From Cryptomeria japonica (taxonomy: Eukaryota; Streptophyta; Pinopsida; Cupressales; Cupressaceae): a stretch of 60,000 nucleotides of DNA. Positions 11,131-23,360 of the stretch are shown here, piece after piece. A program made the translations under genes and the position numbers. Under the pieces are notes generated by a model. That model did not search any database. It was not told where the DNA came from and saw only the letters and a program-made list of their open reading frames with translations. The stretch lies in assembly GCF_030272615.1 (NCBI RefSeq), contig NC_081408.1, forward strand, positions 199,501,341-199,561,340, given 5' to 3'. Positions within the stretch are counted from its first letter, which is position 1. Every line of letters starts with the position of its first letter.

Positions 11131-11697
11131 TGATGAGGGTAAAACCTGAGAAATAAAAAACATAGTTAATTGCGATAAAAGACACAAAAGATTATATTAT
11201 TATTATTTGCAAAACATGAAATTATAATCTAGTGGAATAAATACTCATAGGCTAGAAGACATAGCTTACAGAGTTTTCTAGAAACCCTTTACAATGCCAA
11301 TTATCCAGCCCAGAAACTAAACTTCCAAAAATTAACATACAACCACTAACTCCCAAGTTTCCACATATGAGTTCTAAATATCCTTTCTTTTATTTGGAGC
11401 CAAAATTACAATTTAGAAATTACCATTTGGCAAACAAATGCCAAAACATGAAATTGGAAATTTGAAAGATTTTGAAAAATTGTCCAACTTCTGGTAGCAA
11501 TAACTTTTGATCCAAGAATCATATTGATGTTCTATTTGAATTGTTGGAAAGCTCTCTGAGTGAAGAATATGCTTAGAATATTCTCTTCCAATTTTTGCCA
11601 TTTTTGGGGCCGTTCGGAACCGTTTAATGCCTCAAATCTGACTTGGAAGAATGTTTTTGGGTTTTTTAGGAAACTGAAACTTGAATAACTATCAAAC
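11131..11697 (-). repeat. Element B 5' LTR, inner part
   Basis: The inner edge TGATGAGG (CCTCATCA on minus) abuts the PBS. The LTR runs to the C insertion point, ending with TSD CAAAC (11693-11697), and resumes at 42571. Its partner LTR is outside the window, so LTR identity rests on PBS adjacency and the TGATGCAGGAG start at 42844. Confidence 0.6.
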
Positions 11698-12838
11698 TAT
11701 GTGAGCTTGAATTTCATCCTCGGAATGTTACCTGTAATAAGTTAGTTTCACAAGATATAAATGGAAATGCATACAGGAAATCCAAATTCCACCAATGAAA
11801 CTACATGAAGTAGATATGAAATAAAAATACTATTTTTACCTTCATGATTTATGTCTCATTGTGTCCTAACTCCACTATTCCGAGTTGCAGATGGTGTGCT
11901 CTTAGACAATGCAGTGTTGGCTTCCAAGATGACATATGAATAATGGACTGATAACTTGTAGTTAACTGATAGTATGATATGCAAAGCTACATGATTATGC
12001 TAAAATGATAATGCTATATGATTATATTGCTAAAATGATATTTGCTATTTGCTTCAAAAACTCATAGATGCATATGATTGATTGAAAACTATTTTGAAGA
12101 CTAACTTGAAGATTAACTCTCTCAACTGAAGCTCTTCATTTTATAGACTTTGAGAGGATAAGATGATGTGGCTTAGATCAATGGTCATGATCAGATCTGT
12201 AGATTTGAATGGCTATGAGCAAAGGTGAAGGTTGAGAGAAAGGGGGAAGGAGAAGACAAGTGTCACCAATCTTACCTTGACTGGGTTGCTGACTGAGAGA
12301 ATCTAGGGATGGTTGGAGGAAATTTAGGCATGAGAGGACAAGTGGACTCAAGTCCTTCCTAAGATGTAGGGGGTGTTGGAGAGAATATAGGAAATGGTTA
12401 TGAAATATGTGTACGTACACAATTTTCATTAAGTTTGGAAGTTGAAGATAAATGATGAATTAATATTTAAGAAATATTAATTTCCTTAGCCACATGTCTG
12501 ATGAGTTGGCAAAGGGAAGATGAAGTGGAGATGGAGGATGAGTTGGATAAGGGATTAAATAATTTAGGAAATTATTTAATATTTGAGACTATAGGATAGG
12601 AGAATAACTATTAAATATTGGATATTTAATTGTTTGGAGGAGATAATTAAATATTAGATATTTAATTATTTAGAAGAATAGGATAAATGAATTAATTAAT
12701 AAAATATTAATTAATAGAAAGACATAAAATGAATTAAATAAATTAATCTTTTCAAATTAACTTTTTAATAGAAGAATAATAATAAAATAAATATAAAATA
12801 TTTATTTAATTGCTCATAGCCATTTTTAGGTGTATACA
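11698..12838 (-). repeat. C 3' LTR (1141 bp)
   Basis: Pairs with 41358-42565. The outer end reads TATGTGAGC where the partner has TGTGTGAGC. The inner end GTATACA is followed by the PPT. About 65 bp shorter than the partner because the partner has internal tandem duplications of AT-rich sequence (around 42320-42420). Confidence 0.9.
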
Positions 12839-12852
12839 TTTTGCCCCTCTTT
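12839..12852 (-). promoter_or_regulatory. C polypurine tract
   Basis: The minus strand reads AAAGAGGGGCAAAA directly before the 3' LTR start TGTATACACC. Further purine-rich runs on the same strand lie near 12926-12936 and 13052-13060. Confidence 0.75.
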
Positions 12853-13354
12853 GAAATGATGTCGAGACAACATTGTTTCAAAGATTAAATCAAGTCTCGA
12901 TAATGCTTGATAGAAATTGAAAATCCAGATTGTGTGCCCCCTCAGAAGATTGATCGTGAAATTGTTGAAAAGTCTTGTTTGAATGATTAATCTCATGATA
13001 ATTGATAAAATTTTTATCAATTAAATTCATTGGAAAAAAACAAATTAAATTGCCCCATTTGATATTAATTACTCGTCAAAAATAGTAGATATAAAATTAA
13101 CCAAGGCTAATTTGAACTTCATTGTTATCCTTGTCAGCTTTTTGTTTGAAAATATTCTTGCTGAGGTGGCGAAATGGTGATTCCTGTGGAGTGTCATCAT
13201 TTTGAGCAAGTTCGGCGATATCAGCAGCCTGCCGAGTATGGTTATTCGGTATGTAGCTTATCCCGAGCTTTGTTTTTAAGTTTTCGTTCAAATTTTCATG
13301 TTTTTAGGTGGTTGTTTGGATTTTTTGATTTTTTTTGACTTTTTCGGCATTAGT
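12853..13354. other. C interior between PPT and left repeat array; no gene recognised
   Basis: AT-rich non-coding DNA of C, and probably upstream leader of the plus-strand antisense ORF. A more GC-balanced patch lies at 13130-13270. No conserved domain was recognised on either strand. Confidence 0.5.
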
Positions 13355-13648
13355 TTAGCGCTTTTGCAGTCTGTTTTAGCGCATATGTAATTAGGTTTAG
13401 CGCAAATGTTTAGTTTAGTGCATATGCACTGTATGTTAGTGCTTATGTTCAAGATGTTAGCGCTTTTGTATAGGGTAGCGCAAGTGTGTTGTTTGTTAGT
13501 GCATATGCCCAGAAAGGTAGTGCTTTTGCATGGATTAGTGTTTATGCTTGTAGTTTTAGTGCTTTTGTTAAAAAAGATAGTGCATATGCACTAAGTTAGC
13601 ACATTTGCATTGAGATTTAGTGCTTTTGTTGTGGTTTAGCGCTTTTGC
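13355..13648 (+). repeat. Left leader array: about 15 units of TTAGYGCWTWTG, plus orientation
   Basis: Degenerate units of roughly 18-22 bp share a core such as TTAGCGCTTTTG, TTAGCGCATATG or TTAGTGCATATG, separated by variable spacers. They read towards the antisense plant-mobile-domain ORF that starts about 0.6 kb downstream. The same core recurs as an array near the other end of C (40931-41256), on the other strand. Confidence 0.85.
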
Positions 13649-13724
13649 TTAAACTTGATATTTTTGATAAGTGCAAAAGCTAAAAATCACTTTGATGATT
13701 AGATTTAACATGTTTAATATGCAT

Positions 13725-14240
13725 TGATGATAAAATAGAGACTTGATTTAGCAGTGATTGATAGATTGATAAGTAGCTTTGATTAGCTTGATTTGGATCA
13801 TTTGATAGATAGCTTTGATTATCTTGATTTGATAGATTTGATAGATTGGATAGATAGCATTGATTAGCTTGAGTAGCTCTGATTAGCTTGATTGGATAGA
13901 TTTGATAGATTTGATGATAGCTTTTATTAGCTTGAGTATCTCTAAGAAACTGATTTAGTTTCTAATGTAAGAGCTAAGCTGAGTATTGCTCGTAAACTCA
14001 GTGATTGATAAAAAACCATGATTGATAGTTTTAAAATGATTTGATAGCTTAAGTTGCTTCAATTTGATTTGGTAGATACATAGATTTGATGATTCAGTTT
14101 TGATTTGATAGATAGATAGATTTTATGATTTAGTTTGGATTTGATAGATACATTTGATGATTTAGTTTTGATTTGATAGATATATAATTGATTTCTTCAA
14201 TTTGATTTGATGATTGATAATTAATTGCTTCAATTTGATT
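13725..14240 (+). repeat. Low-complexity TTTGATAGAT / TTGATTAGCTTGA tract
   Basis: Irregular repeats of TTTGATAGAT, TGATTAGCTTGA and GATGATT fill this stretch between the left array and the antisense ORF. No coding potential was seen. Slippage-type origin is likely. Confidence 0.7.
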
Positions 14241-14257
14241 TCTCTTGACAAAAATAG

Positions 14258-15505
14258 GAGAAACTTGATTTTCTCCAGTGTCAGGATAAATTACCAGCAG
14301 TACGACAATTAGTTCCGGAGTTGACCCAAGCTAAGATTAGACATATAGATGCCTGTGGTTTACATCATTTATTGTATATGCCTGCGATTACACATAACAG
14401 AGGTTTGTTGACAACATTGGCCGAGAGATGGCACAACGAGCATAACACTTTCCACTTGTCGACGGGTGAGATTAGTGTGACTCTTGAGGACATCTACAGG
14501 ATTCTGCATATCCCAATGATTGGCGAGCTTGTACAGTATGATTATCAGGATCAAGTGGGGATAGAGGCGTGCAGAGTCATGTTTGCTGATGAGAGCATTA
14601 GGAGAGGAGAGATCAGATGGGTTGATATGGTGATGTATTACAAGGCACTTCCTGTGATTCTTATTGCTTTGATTGGAGGATTTATATGTCCTAATAGGAG
14701 ATCATGAGGTTTTTCCATTGGATGGGGTGAGATTATTCTGAGTATGATGCAACATCGTACTCGATATGCTTGGGGTGTTTGCATGTTAGCTCATTTATAT
14801 CATGATCTTCACCAGGTAGTATATGATGAGAGTGCGAGTTTATCTACTGGATGCACTTTATTGCAGATCTGGTGTTGGGAACACATTGCTATTACTCAAC
14901 CTATACATCATAGAGTTCATGGAGAGAGGAAACCATATGTATATTTTTATGTAGGTATCCTTACTCAGCATAAGCTGGGTAAGATGGAGTATTGGCGGTG
15001 GGTGCTTGATTCATTGGATAGCATGACTTGGAGACCATATCTTGATTGTGAGCCATGGATGGATAACGCACAGACATTACCATGTATTATGCAGAGTAGA
15101 TATCTCATTGGTCGGACACATTTCATTATTGAGTGACAGTTGATTGGTCATATTTTGAGACAGTTCGGTATCATCCAACCTATGCCTACTAGTGTGACGA
15201 TATATGCTCGGCGGTATAGAGATAGACGAGATTGGGGATCTTCCTTGTCTTTAGAGATTGCTCGTGCAGAGTTTGTTGCTACTCTAAGAGTGGCATATGA
15301 TATGAGATTACACATTCTTGATCCAAGGGTTACTGCAGATTATGCCCAGTATATATTAGCTCCTCCATTTCCTCATATTATTGATCCAGCAGATCCTCCT
15401 CCTAGCTCAGGAGATGATGAGGATGACTTTGATGATCGAGTGTCTAGGAGATGCAGATGAAGATGAGAGATTAGAGCTGCTTATGAGGTTGGGGGAGGTA
15501 GAGAT
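14258..15505 (+). pseudogene. Antisense plant-mobile-domain ORF of C, part 1
   Basis: Plus-strand frame opposite to the gag-pol of C. It is open from 14258; the first ATG in frame is 14378, and the protein probably starts upstream or by splicing after AG near 14257. Motifs GLLTTLAERWHNEHNTFHLS, GEISVTLEDIYRILHIPMIG and WDW-like aromatic positions match the plant mobile domain (MAIN/MAIL-like, aminotransferase-like family), whose members occur both as host genes and in transposons. The stops at 14705-14707 and 15134-15136 are single-base changes (CGA to TGA, TGG to TGA). An acidic DDEDDFDD stretch lies at 15415-15440. E inserted at 15505; the reading resumes at 23361. Confidence 0.75.
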
Positions 15506-17091
15506 TGGTGCAGGAGCACCCTTCAAAGGGCTCCCACCATTTTATTTTGATTGTGTTCTTGCTTCTTTAAGAAGCCATCGTATATACAATAAGAGCCATG
15601 TGCTTATTGGTCCTAGTTTAGGTCCTAGTTTGGTCTTAGGGTCATAAGTCAAGATTGAGATTTTCTTGAAAGTAGAGGGTATGTGTGCCTTTGAGGTGTT
15701 TAGGGTCCTTTTTAGCATGGTGGTCTCCTTAGTTTAGACCAATGTGGGTCTAGGAGTAAAGAAAAGCAACATTGAGAAAGTTGCTCACAAGTTGCATGAC
15801 AACTTTTCAAAGTTGTCAAGCAACTTTTCCACCTAGTGGTCAAAATCTTTAGTTTAGGTGTGGAAAACCCTAATATGGGCACACAGACCAAGGAGAGGGT
15901 AAAATAAGTAGTTAAAAACCCTAAGATAATGGGTTGGATGTCAGTTGTTGTATGGCCCAAGCAAAGTGACTTGACTGTGACTGTAATTTTGTTGTCAGTC
16001 GGCACAAATGGAGTAAAGAAAGATCATTAATGGATTGATTATTGAGAAAAATTGTGTTGTGTTTCTGTATGGTGTAATTACTTCCTTTTTGAGCATTTAG
16101 ATTAGGTTGTGATTTGTAAGTGAGGTGTGCTTGTAAATATTTTGTAAATTGCCTTCTCACTGTCTAGTTTTGGACTGTTTTGAGAAAATGGGTTCATAAC
16201 TCCATTCCACATTGTGGAATCATGATGAAACCATGGGGAATGAGAGTCTAGACCCTATACTATACTCCAAAGCAAGAAAGGCCCTTGAAGATGTGGGGAG
16301 GCCACCTAAAGACCCACTCCTAGGTGAGACTAAATAGTGCCCGACTAGGAAGGGTTAAGTTGCAGAGGTCTTGGAGAGCAAGGAAGGTCAGAGAAGGAGG
16401 TACCCTTTGGAGGAGTTGTAGAGGGGTGAGTGGAGCACCATTGGTGTGAAGGAGGAGCTTCCAAAAATCTAGACAAGGAGGCAAGAGCACCAAACCTACA
16501 CTGTGACCCTGGCAGGCCTAAAAACCCTCTTTAAAACCCTTAAAAACCTTAAAATCCACCAAGGGCAGTGTACGAACACTTGGAGGCCCAAAACTAGGAA
16601 AATCCTTGAGCCCTTGCCAAATGAATAATAGGTATTTTAGGAATTTTCACAAGCAAGTGCATTTTTTGCAAGAGGGAGCCATAAAGGACCAGGTAGGAGG
16701 CCTAATTGGTCACAATCCTTGTAGCCCTATTTTGTAGGCAAAAGACAAAATTATGAAATCGGTAAGGGGTAGGAAGTTTGAAACCTCTTGGGGGCACAAA
16801 AATGGGTGGAAGAACCATGTATTAGACCTGTCATATCCTTTCTAAGACCTAGGAAGGTGTGGAACAAGACAAACCCTTATTAGCCTAAGTAAGGGTTCTT
16901 TGAATCTCATGAGTAGGTGAGACCTTAGGAGTAGTTTTTCAAGTTGTTGGTGGGTGGATTGGGCAAGGTCAAGGGATTCCACAAGTAGGGGAAGTCCTAG
17001 AGACCCTAGGGGTGGTTTGAACACCTGGTGATCCAAGGAAAGGATCCAAGAGCATAGACTAGGCTAGTCTATCCCAAACGCAATCCCATCA
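15506..17091 (+). repeat. E 5' LTR (1586 bp)
   Basis: Starts TGGTGCAGGAG and ends CCCATCA. Collinear with 21770-23355 over the full length without net length change. The transcription start is unknown. The AAGTTGTCAAGCAACTT region near 15812-15830 is an inverted repeat present in both copies. Confidence 0.95.
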
Positions 17092-17094
17092 GAT

Positions 17095-17107
17095 TGGTAT
17101 CAAAGGC
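17095..17107 (+). promoter_or_regulatory. E primer binding site
   Basis: TGGTATCAAAGGC, three bases after the LTR end; iMet-type. Confidence 0.85.
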
Positions 17108-17171
17108 AAGTTAAAGATTTGGTGGACTGTGCATGTCTCTATATACTGGTGAATCAGTAGGGGAGAGCAGA

Positions 17172-18378
17172 ATGGTCACTAATGCAGAGCTGGATAGGGA
17201 AGTAGAAGAGAAAAAGGAGAAGAATAGACTCCTTGAAGAAGCTATGAGCGAGATAAGGGATAAGCTACAAGAAGTAGTGGATTAGAGGACACAAGGACCT
17301 TGGGGTGAAGACACCAAGGATAAAGGCAAGAAAACTATAGACATAGATGATATTATACTTGAATGAGATCCCTTGTTCAATGAAGAACCATTTGTAAAGG
17401 CTATTAAGGCTTTGAACACCAAAGCTTTTGAAGGATTGCCACATTTCAGTGGAAGGATGGACATAGACACTATCATGGAATGGATTGAGGGTATGGAGAA
17501 CCACTTTGAGTGTGAGGGAGTGACAGAGGCTCAAAAGGTTAAGGAGAGAAGCTTTGACATGGTGGAAGTATCTGCAAGAAGAGAGAGTTAGCATGGGGAA
17601 GCTACCTATTGCCAATTGGAAGGCCATGGTGAGTAAGATGAAGGAGAACTACTTACCAGAGGATTATGAATTCCAACTTCATAAGAAGAGATAGGGATTG
17701 AAGAAAAAAGACCTTGATGTGACCTCCTACACTGAAGAATTTCAAAAGCTTTTTCTTAGATCCAAAGTCTAGGAAGATGAATCTATCAAGGTGGCTAGGT
17801 ATCTAAGCAGCCTAAAGTGGAACATTCAAGAGGAGATAAGCCTATGGACTGCTACTACTGTCCAAAAATGTCATCAGCTTGCTGCCAAGGTGGAAGAGAG
17901 GAACAAAAGGAAAGGAGACTCTAATAACAGGGGTAGAGGCAAAGGTAGAGATCAAATGAATCACCGAGGTGGTTACCAAAGCAAGGCAAATGAGCAAAGG
18001 AACCAAGGAGAAGCCAAGTTGACTGAACATGGCAGTGAAACCAATCTCAAAGGAGGAAATTCTAGAGGAAGAGGGGTACAAGGTGATCCAAGTAGGGGTA
18101 GAGGTACCAGGAGGGGTAAGTCCTACTTTGCAACCATAAAATGTTACAATTGTGGTCAATTGGGACACCCAGCCTATAGATGCCCTGACAAGCCTACATC
18201 ATCAAATAGTGGAAAGAGGGTTGCTTATTCTCATGAAGACACATCAAGCAGCAAGACACCTGAGGTGGACCATATTGAATCAGAGATTGGAGAAAACCTG
18301 ATGTTCAATAGGGCCTTGATAAGACAGCCAATTAAGAATGAACCTAAGCATAGGAGAGCATTGTTTAGGGTGAGATGA
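17172..18378 (+). pseudogene. E gag (broken)
   Basis: Starts at ATG 17172 with a charged coiled-coil-like stretch (ELDREVEEKKEKNRLLEEA). In-frame stops occur near 17283 and 17365. The capsid-like part reads FEGLPHFSGRMDIDTIMEWI (17425-17485) and then loses frame near 17550, recovering by 17590 (LPIANWKAMVSKMKENYLP). The last part is an Arg/Gly-rich tail with a CCHC zinc knuckle CYNCGQLGHPAYRC (about 18142-18183), fitting CX2CX4HX4C. It runs into protease in the same frame after a stop at 18376-18378. Gag would form the particle and bind element RNA. Confidence 0.85.
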
Positions 18379-18654
18379 AAGATCCTTGGTAAAGTTTGCA
18401 AGGTGATAGTTGATTTAGGGTCAACTGATAACATAATATTAGAGGAGGCAACCAAGAAGTTGAAACTCACAAGGATACCCCATACTAACCCATATAAGGT
18501 GACATGGTTGAATCAAGAGAAGAGTGTGCTAGTCAATTAAAAGACTTGGGTAGAGTTTTCTATTGGAGGATACAAGGATAAGATCCTTTGTGATGTGTTA
18601 CCCATGGATGCCTATCACCTATTACTAGGTAGACCCTAGCAATTTGATAGGAAG
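18379..18654 (+). pseudogene. E protease
   Basis: The retropepsin block reads VIVDLGSTDNII; the catalytic D-S/T-G triplet has become D-L-G. LPMDAYHLLLGRP, a stop, then QFDRKV is the C-terminal block, in which TGG became TAG. A stop also lies at 18538-18540. It sits between gag and RT as in all Ty3/gypsy elements. Confidence 0.8.
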
Positions 18655-20228
18655 GTGATCTATGATGGAGAGGAGAACTCCATTTCCTTTAAGAAGGATA
18701 GCAAAATCTTTAAGATTCAATCCTTGACAGATAATGAAGAGGGAACCTCAAGAACACCTAGTGTCTTAATGGGTAATGGTAAAGAGTTCTTACACTTGCT
18801 ACATGAGGAGGAAATAGTGAGGTGTGCTATCTTTGTGAAACCAAAGGACGAGGAAGACAAGTTGCAGGCAGAGATACCCAAGGAGGTGAAGCAAATGTTG
18901 CAAGATTATAAGGACATAGTGAGTGATGGAGCACCTGCAACACTCCCACCAAGAAGGTCTATAATCCATCAAATAGACTTTGTTCTCGGTGCATCCCTAC
19001 CTAATAAAGCTACATATAAGCTCACACCTGACCAAAACAAGGAGCTAGCAAGGCAAGTGCAGGAGTTGTTGGAACAAGGACTGATCAAGAAGAACATCAG
19101 CCCATGTGTAGTCCTGATAGTGCTAGCATCAAAGAAGGGAGGCAAGTGGAGACTTTGCACTGATTCAAGGGCAATCAATAGGATCACCATAAGGTATAGG
19201 TTTCCTATTCCTAGAATAGAGGATTTGATGGACTGTTTAGGAGGTGCTATGTATTTTACTAAGTTGGACCTTAAAAGTGGTTATCACCATATTAGAATTA
19301 AGGAGGGTGATGAGTGGAAGACTGCTTTCAAGACCATAGAAGGATTGTATGAATGGCTTGTGATGCCATTTGGACTCACCAATGCCCCAAGCACCTTCAT
19401 TAGGTTGATGAAGAGGTCTTAAAATACTTCACAGGCAGGTTTGTGGTGGTGTACCTAGATGACATTCTCATCTATAGTAGAACCAAAGAGGAGCACCTTG
19501 AGCATTTGAGGTTAGTCTTAGAGAGGTTGCATGAAGAGAAGTTGTGAATCAACCTAGAGAAGTGTGACTTCTTGAAGCAAGATTTGATCTACTTAGGATT
19601 TGTGGTGTCTAAGGGAACCTTGAAGATGGATCCAAGCAAAGTGGAGGCAATCTTGAATTGGCCTACCCCTAGAACAGGGACTAAAGTTAGGAGTTTCCAT
19701 GGTTTAGCCCAATTCTACAGAAAGTTTGTGAGGAACTTCAGTGGCATATGTACACCAGTCCTTGACACCATAAAAGGAGGCCTTAAAACTAAGTTCAAAT
19801 GGACTAAGCAGGCTGATAAAGCATTTCAACTATTGAAGCAAGAAGTAGCCACAAAACCTATCCTACTCCTACCTACTTTTGACAAGCTATTCACATTGGA
19901 GTGTGATGCAAGTGGAATTGCAATAGGGGGTGTATTGAGTCAAGAGGGAAGACCTGTAGCATTTTTCAGTGATAAGCTCAATGAAGCAAAGAAGAAGTAC
20001 TCAGCCTATGACCTAGAGTTGTATGCATTAGTGCAGTCTCTAATGAAATGGAGACATTACCTACTTCCAAAGGAATTTGTGGCATTCACGGACAACCAGA
20101 GTTTGAGTTACATTAACACTCAAGAGAAGCTTAGCAATAGACATTTGAAATGGATGGAATACCTCCAATCCTTCACCTTCACCATCAAGCATAAGAAGGG
20201 GCAAGTCAACAAAGTGGCAGATGCTTAA
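18655..20228 (+). pseudogene. E reverse transcriptase and RNase H
   Basis: RT blocks: KGGKWRLCTDSRAINRITIR (19135-19195), DCLGGAMYFTKLDLKSGYHH (19231-19290), VMPFGLTNAPSTF (19363-19400). A frameshift near 19421 follows, then [10 protein letters not shown] (19447-19476) with both catalytic aspartates intact, and a stop at 19545. The second open stretch (19572-20228) holds KMDPSKVEAILNWPTP, the connection and RNase H with ECDASGIAIGGVLSQEGRPV (19898-19957), LYALVQSLMKWRHYLLP and TDNQSLSYI. RNase H would degrade the RNA template. It ends at a stop (20226-20228) right after KVADA, normally followed by LSR. Confidence 0.9.
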
Positions 20229-20236
20229 GCAGGAAG

Positions 20237-21747
20237 TTGTTGATAGTTCAAGAGTTACAATTGCAGAGCATAGGAATAGAAGGTTTCAAGGACCTCTATG
20301 AAGGAGATGAAGACTTCTCATCAGCTTGCAAGGTTTGCAAGGAGTTTGAGAACCATTTCCATGGTGAGTATGCAGATTACACTCTCCAAAATGGTCTCTT
20401 ATTCAAAGGTAATCAGTTGTGTGTGCCAAGAGGATCCATGAGGGAAAACCTCATCCAAGAGAAACACAATGGTAGTTTAAGTGGACACTTTGGAGTCAAC
20501 AAAACCTTGGATTTAGTACAGAGGTACTACCATCAGCCAAAGTTGCCAAGAGATGTGAAAAGGTATGTGGACTAATGTGGTGTGTGTCAAAGAGAAAAAG
20601 GAGGATCAAGCAATGCTGGTCTCTATCAACCATTACCAGTCCCAAATAGGCCTTGGGAATGTGTAAGCATGGACTTCGTAGTAGGACTTCCCGAGACAAA
20701 GATAGGTATGGACAACATCTATGTGCTAGTAGATAGATTTTCCAAGTTGAGCCATTTCATTCCATGTAGGACTACACATGATGCTAGCTATGTTGCACAT
20801 CTCTTCTTTAAGGAGATTGTGAGGATTCATGGACTCCCTTTAAGCATTATTTCAGATAGGGGCAACAAGTTCATGGGCCATTTTTGGCAAACATTGTGGA
20901 GGAGACTTGGAACTAACCTATCATTTAGCTTAGCTTACCATCCACAAAATGATGGTCAAACTGAAGACATCAATAGGGTGTTAGGCAATTTGTTGAGGTG
21001 TTTAACCAAGGAGTATGGGCAGACATGGGATCTAATCATTCCTCAAGTAGAGTATGCATACAATGATAGTGTAAAATAGGACCACTGGAAGAAGTCCTTT
21101 TGAGGTTGTCTATGGTAGACATCCAAGAGGAGTGTGTGAACTCAGGGAACTTGGTTCCATGGAGATGAAGAGTGGGAAAGCAAAGGACTTCACTCAAAGC
21201 ATCAAGGAAGTCCAAGAGTATGTTAAGAAAGCCATCCTTGAATCCACTCAAAAACTGAAGGCGAAAATGGATGAGAAAAGGAGAGAGGTTCAATTCAAGG
21301 TGGGTGACTATGTGATGGTCCATTTGAGCAAAGCTAGAATGCAAAGGGGCAAGCCTACTAAACTGCAAATGAAGAGGGTAGGACCTTGTAGAATTATGGC
21401 AAAATATGGTGAGAACACCTATAAGGTTGAACTTCCTTCAGACTTAGCGATTTCACCAGTCTTCAATGTTGCTAATCTGATCATGTACAAGGGTGAGATA
21501 GAAGGAGAGACTGAGAACCAAGCCAAGGTACTACAAGACTTGGATGTGAATGCCTTACCTCAAGTGAAGTAGCCTATAGGAGACGAGATTTTGGAGTCAA
21601 GGGTGAAGAAGTGTACTAGACACCAGGTCTACATGGAGCACTTGGTGAAATGGGTAGGTCAACCTATGTCTGAAGCTACTTGGGTGGAGGAGAGCAAGTT
21701 CAAGAAGCTTGGCATTGATCCAGCTCTTCTCAGTCCCCTAATTCATT
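20237..21747 (+). pseudogene. E integrase with C-terminal chromodomain
   Basis: The zinc-binding H-H-C-C block is at 20462-20592 (EKHNGSLSGHFGVNKT, then CGVCQREKGG after a stop at 20573). Catalytic D,D,E positions are seen in SMDFVVGLP (about 20667), IISDRGNKF (about 20848) and NDGQTEDINR (about 20950), so the triad is intact. A frameshift lies near 21075. The GPY/F-like part is KRVGPCRIMAKYGENTYKVELP. After a stop at 21570 the frame reads RVKKCTRHQVYMEHLVKWVG then ATWVEESKF (about 21600-21690), a chromodomain that would target integration to marked chromatin. This makes E a chromovirus; the clade (Tekay, Reina, Galadriel, CRM) is left open. Confidence 0.9.
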
Positions 21748-21757
21748 AGTTTATTGT

Positions 21758-21769
21758 AGAGGGGGAGTA
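21758..21769 (+). promoter_or_regulatory. E polypurine tract
   Basis: AGAGGGGGAGTA immediately before the 3' LTR start. Confidence 0.85.
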
Positions 21770-23355
21770 TGGTGTAGGAGATTCCTTCAAAGGGCTCCCA
21801 CCATTTTATTTTTATTGTGTTCTTGCTTCTTCAAGAAGCCACTGTATATACAATAAGAGCCATGTGCTTATTGGTCCTAGTTAAGGTCCTAGTTTGGTCT
21901 TAGGGTCATAAGTCAAGATTGAGATTTTCTTGAAAGTAGAGGGTATGTGTGACTTTGAGGTGTTTAGGGTCCTTTTTAGCATGGTGGTGTCCTTAGGTTA
22001 GCCCAATGTGGATCTAGGAGTCAAGAAAAGCAACATTGAGAAAGTTGCTCAAAAGTTGCATGACAACTTTTCAAAGTTGTCAAGCAACTTCTCCACCTAG
22101 TGGTCAAAATCTTTAGTTTAAGCATGGACAACCCTAATATGGGCACATAGAATGAGGAGAGGGTAGTATAAGTAGTTACAAACCCTAAGATAATGGGTTG
22201 GATGTCAGTTGTTCTATGGCCCAAGAAAAGTGACTTGACTGTGACTGTAATTTTGTTGCCAGTCGGCACAAATGGAGTAAAGAAAGATCATTAATGGATT
22301 GATTTTCAAGAAAAACTATGTTGTGTGTCTATATGGTGTAATTACTTCCTTTTTGAGAATTTAGATTAGGTTTTGATTTGTAAGTGAGGTGTGTTTGTAA
22401 ATATTTTGTAAATTGCCTTCTCACTGTCCAATTTTGGATTGTTTTGAGAAAATGGGTTCATAACTCCATTCCACATTGTGGAATCACCATGAAACCATGC
22501 GGAATGAGATTCTAGACCCTGTACTATACTCCAAAGCAAGCAAGGCCCTTGAAGATGTGGGGAGGCCACCTAAAGACCCACTCCTAGGCGAGACTGAACA
22601 GTGCCCGAATAGGAAGGGTTAAGTTGCAGAGGTCTTGGAGAGCAAGGAAGGTCAGAGAAGGAGGCACCCTTTGGAGGAGTTGTAGAGGGGTGAGTGGAGC
22701 ACCATTGGTGTGAAGGAGGAGCTTCCACAAATTTAGAAAAGGAGGCAAGAGCACCAAACCTACACTGTGACCTTGGCAGGCCTAAAAACTCTCTTTAAAA
22801 CCCTTAAAAAACTTAAAATCCACCAAGGGCAGTGTACGGACACTTGGAGGCCCAAAACTAGGAAAAGCCTTGAGCCCTTGCCAAATGAATAATAGGTATT
22901 TTAGGAAGTTTCACAAGCAAGTGCATCATTTGCAATAGGGAGCCCTAAAGGACTAGGTAGGAGGCCTAATTGGTCATAATCCTTGTAGCCCTATTTTGTA
23001 GGCAAAAGACAAAATTGTGAAATCGGTAAGGGGTAGGAAGTTTGAAACCTCTTGGGGGCACAAGAATGGGTGGAAGAACCATGTATTAGACCCATTCTAT
23101 CCTTGCTAAGACCTAGGAAGGTGTGGAACAAGCCAAACCCTTATTATCCTAAGTAAGGGCTCTTTGAATCTCATGAGTAGGTGAGACCTTAGGAGTAGTT
23201 TTTCAAGTTGTTGGTGGGTGGATTGGGCAACGTCAAGGGATTCCACAAGTAGGGGAAGTCCTAGAGACCCTAGGGGTGGTTTGAACACCTGGTTATCCAA
23301 GGAAAGGATCCAAGAGCATAGAATAGGCTAGTCTATCCCAAACCCCATCCCATCA
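21770..23355 (+). repeat. E 3' LTR (1586 bp)
   Basis: Starts TGGTGTAGGAG, ends CCCATCA, followed by TSD GAGAT (23356-23360). See the 5' LTR for the pair. Confidence 0.95.
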
Positions 23356-23360
23356 GAGAT

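Larger units (their letters stand above)
15506..23355 (+). mobile_element. Element E: complete Ty3/gypsy chromovirus inserted in C
   Basis: 7850 bp, plus strand. Two LTRs of exactly equal length (1586 bp) lie at 15506-17091 and 21770-23355, with perfect TSD GAGAT at 15501-15505 and 23356-23360. PBS at 17095-17107, PPT at 21758-21769. Gag with one zinc knuckle, protease, RT, RNase H, integrase and a C-terminal chromodomain are in order. Several stops and frameshifts mean it is no longer autonomous. By eye the LTRs differ by a few percent. E is younger than C, since it lies inside it. Confidence 0.95.

Noticed and set aside
11698-12838. Initial reading of LTR C as starting at TGTGAGC with TSD AACTA/AACCA
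   Set aside because: Shifting the edge by two bases gives TATG/TGTG ends and a perfect TSD CAAAC, which fits better.
13406-13594. Plus-strand 62-codon ORF
   Set aside because: It is a by-product of the TTAGYGCWTWTG array (Val/Leu/His-rich low complexity).
13355-13648. Regularly spaced short repeats resembling a CRISPR array
   Set aside because: Units are degenerate, spacers are short and variable, no cas genes are present, and the context is a plant retrotransposon.
15509-15515. Initial reading of LTR E starting at TGCAGG
   Set aside because: Starting three bases earlier (TGGTGCAGG) gives equal LTR lengths and the perfect TSD GAGAT.
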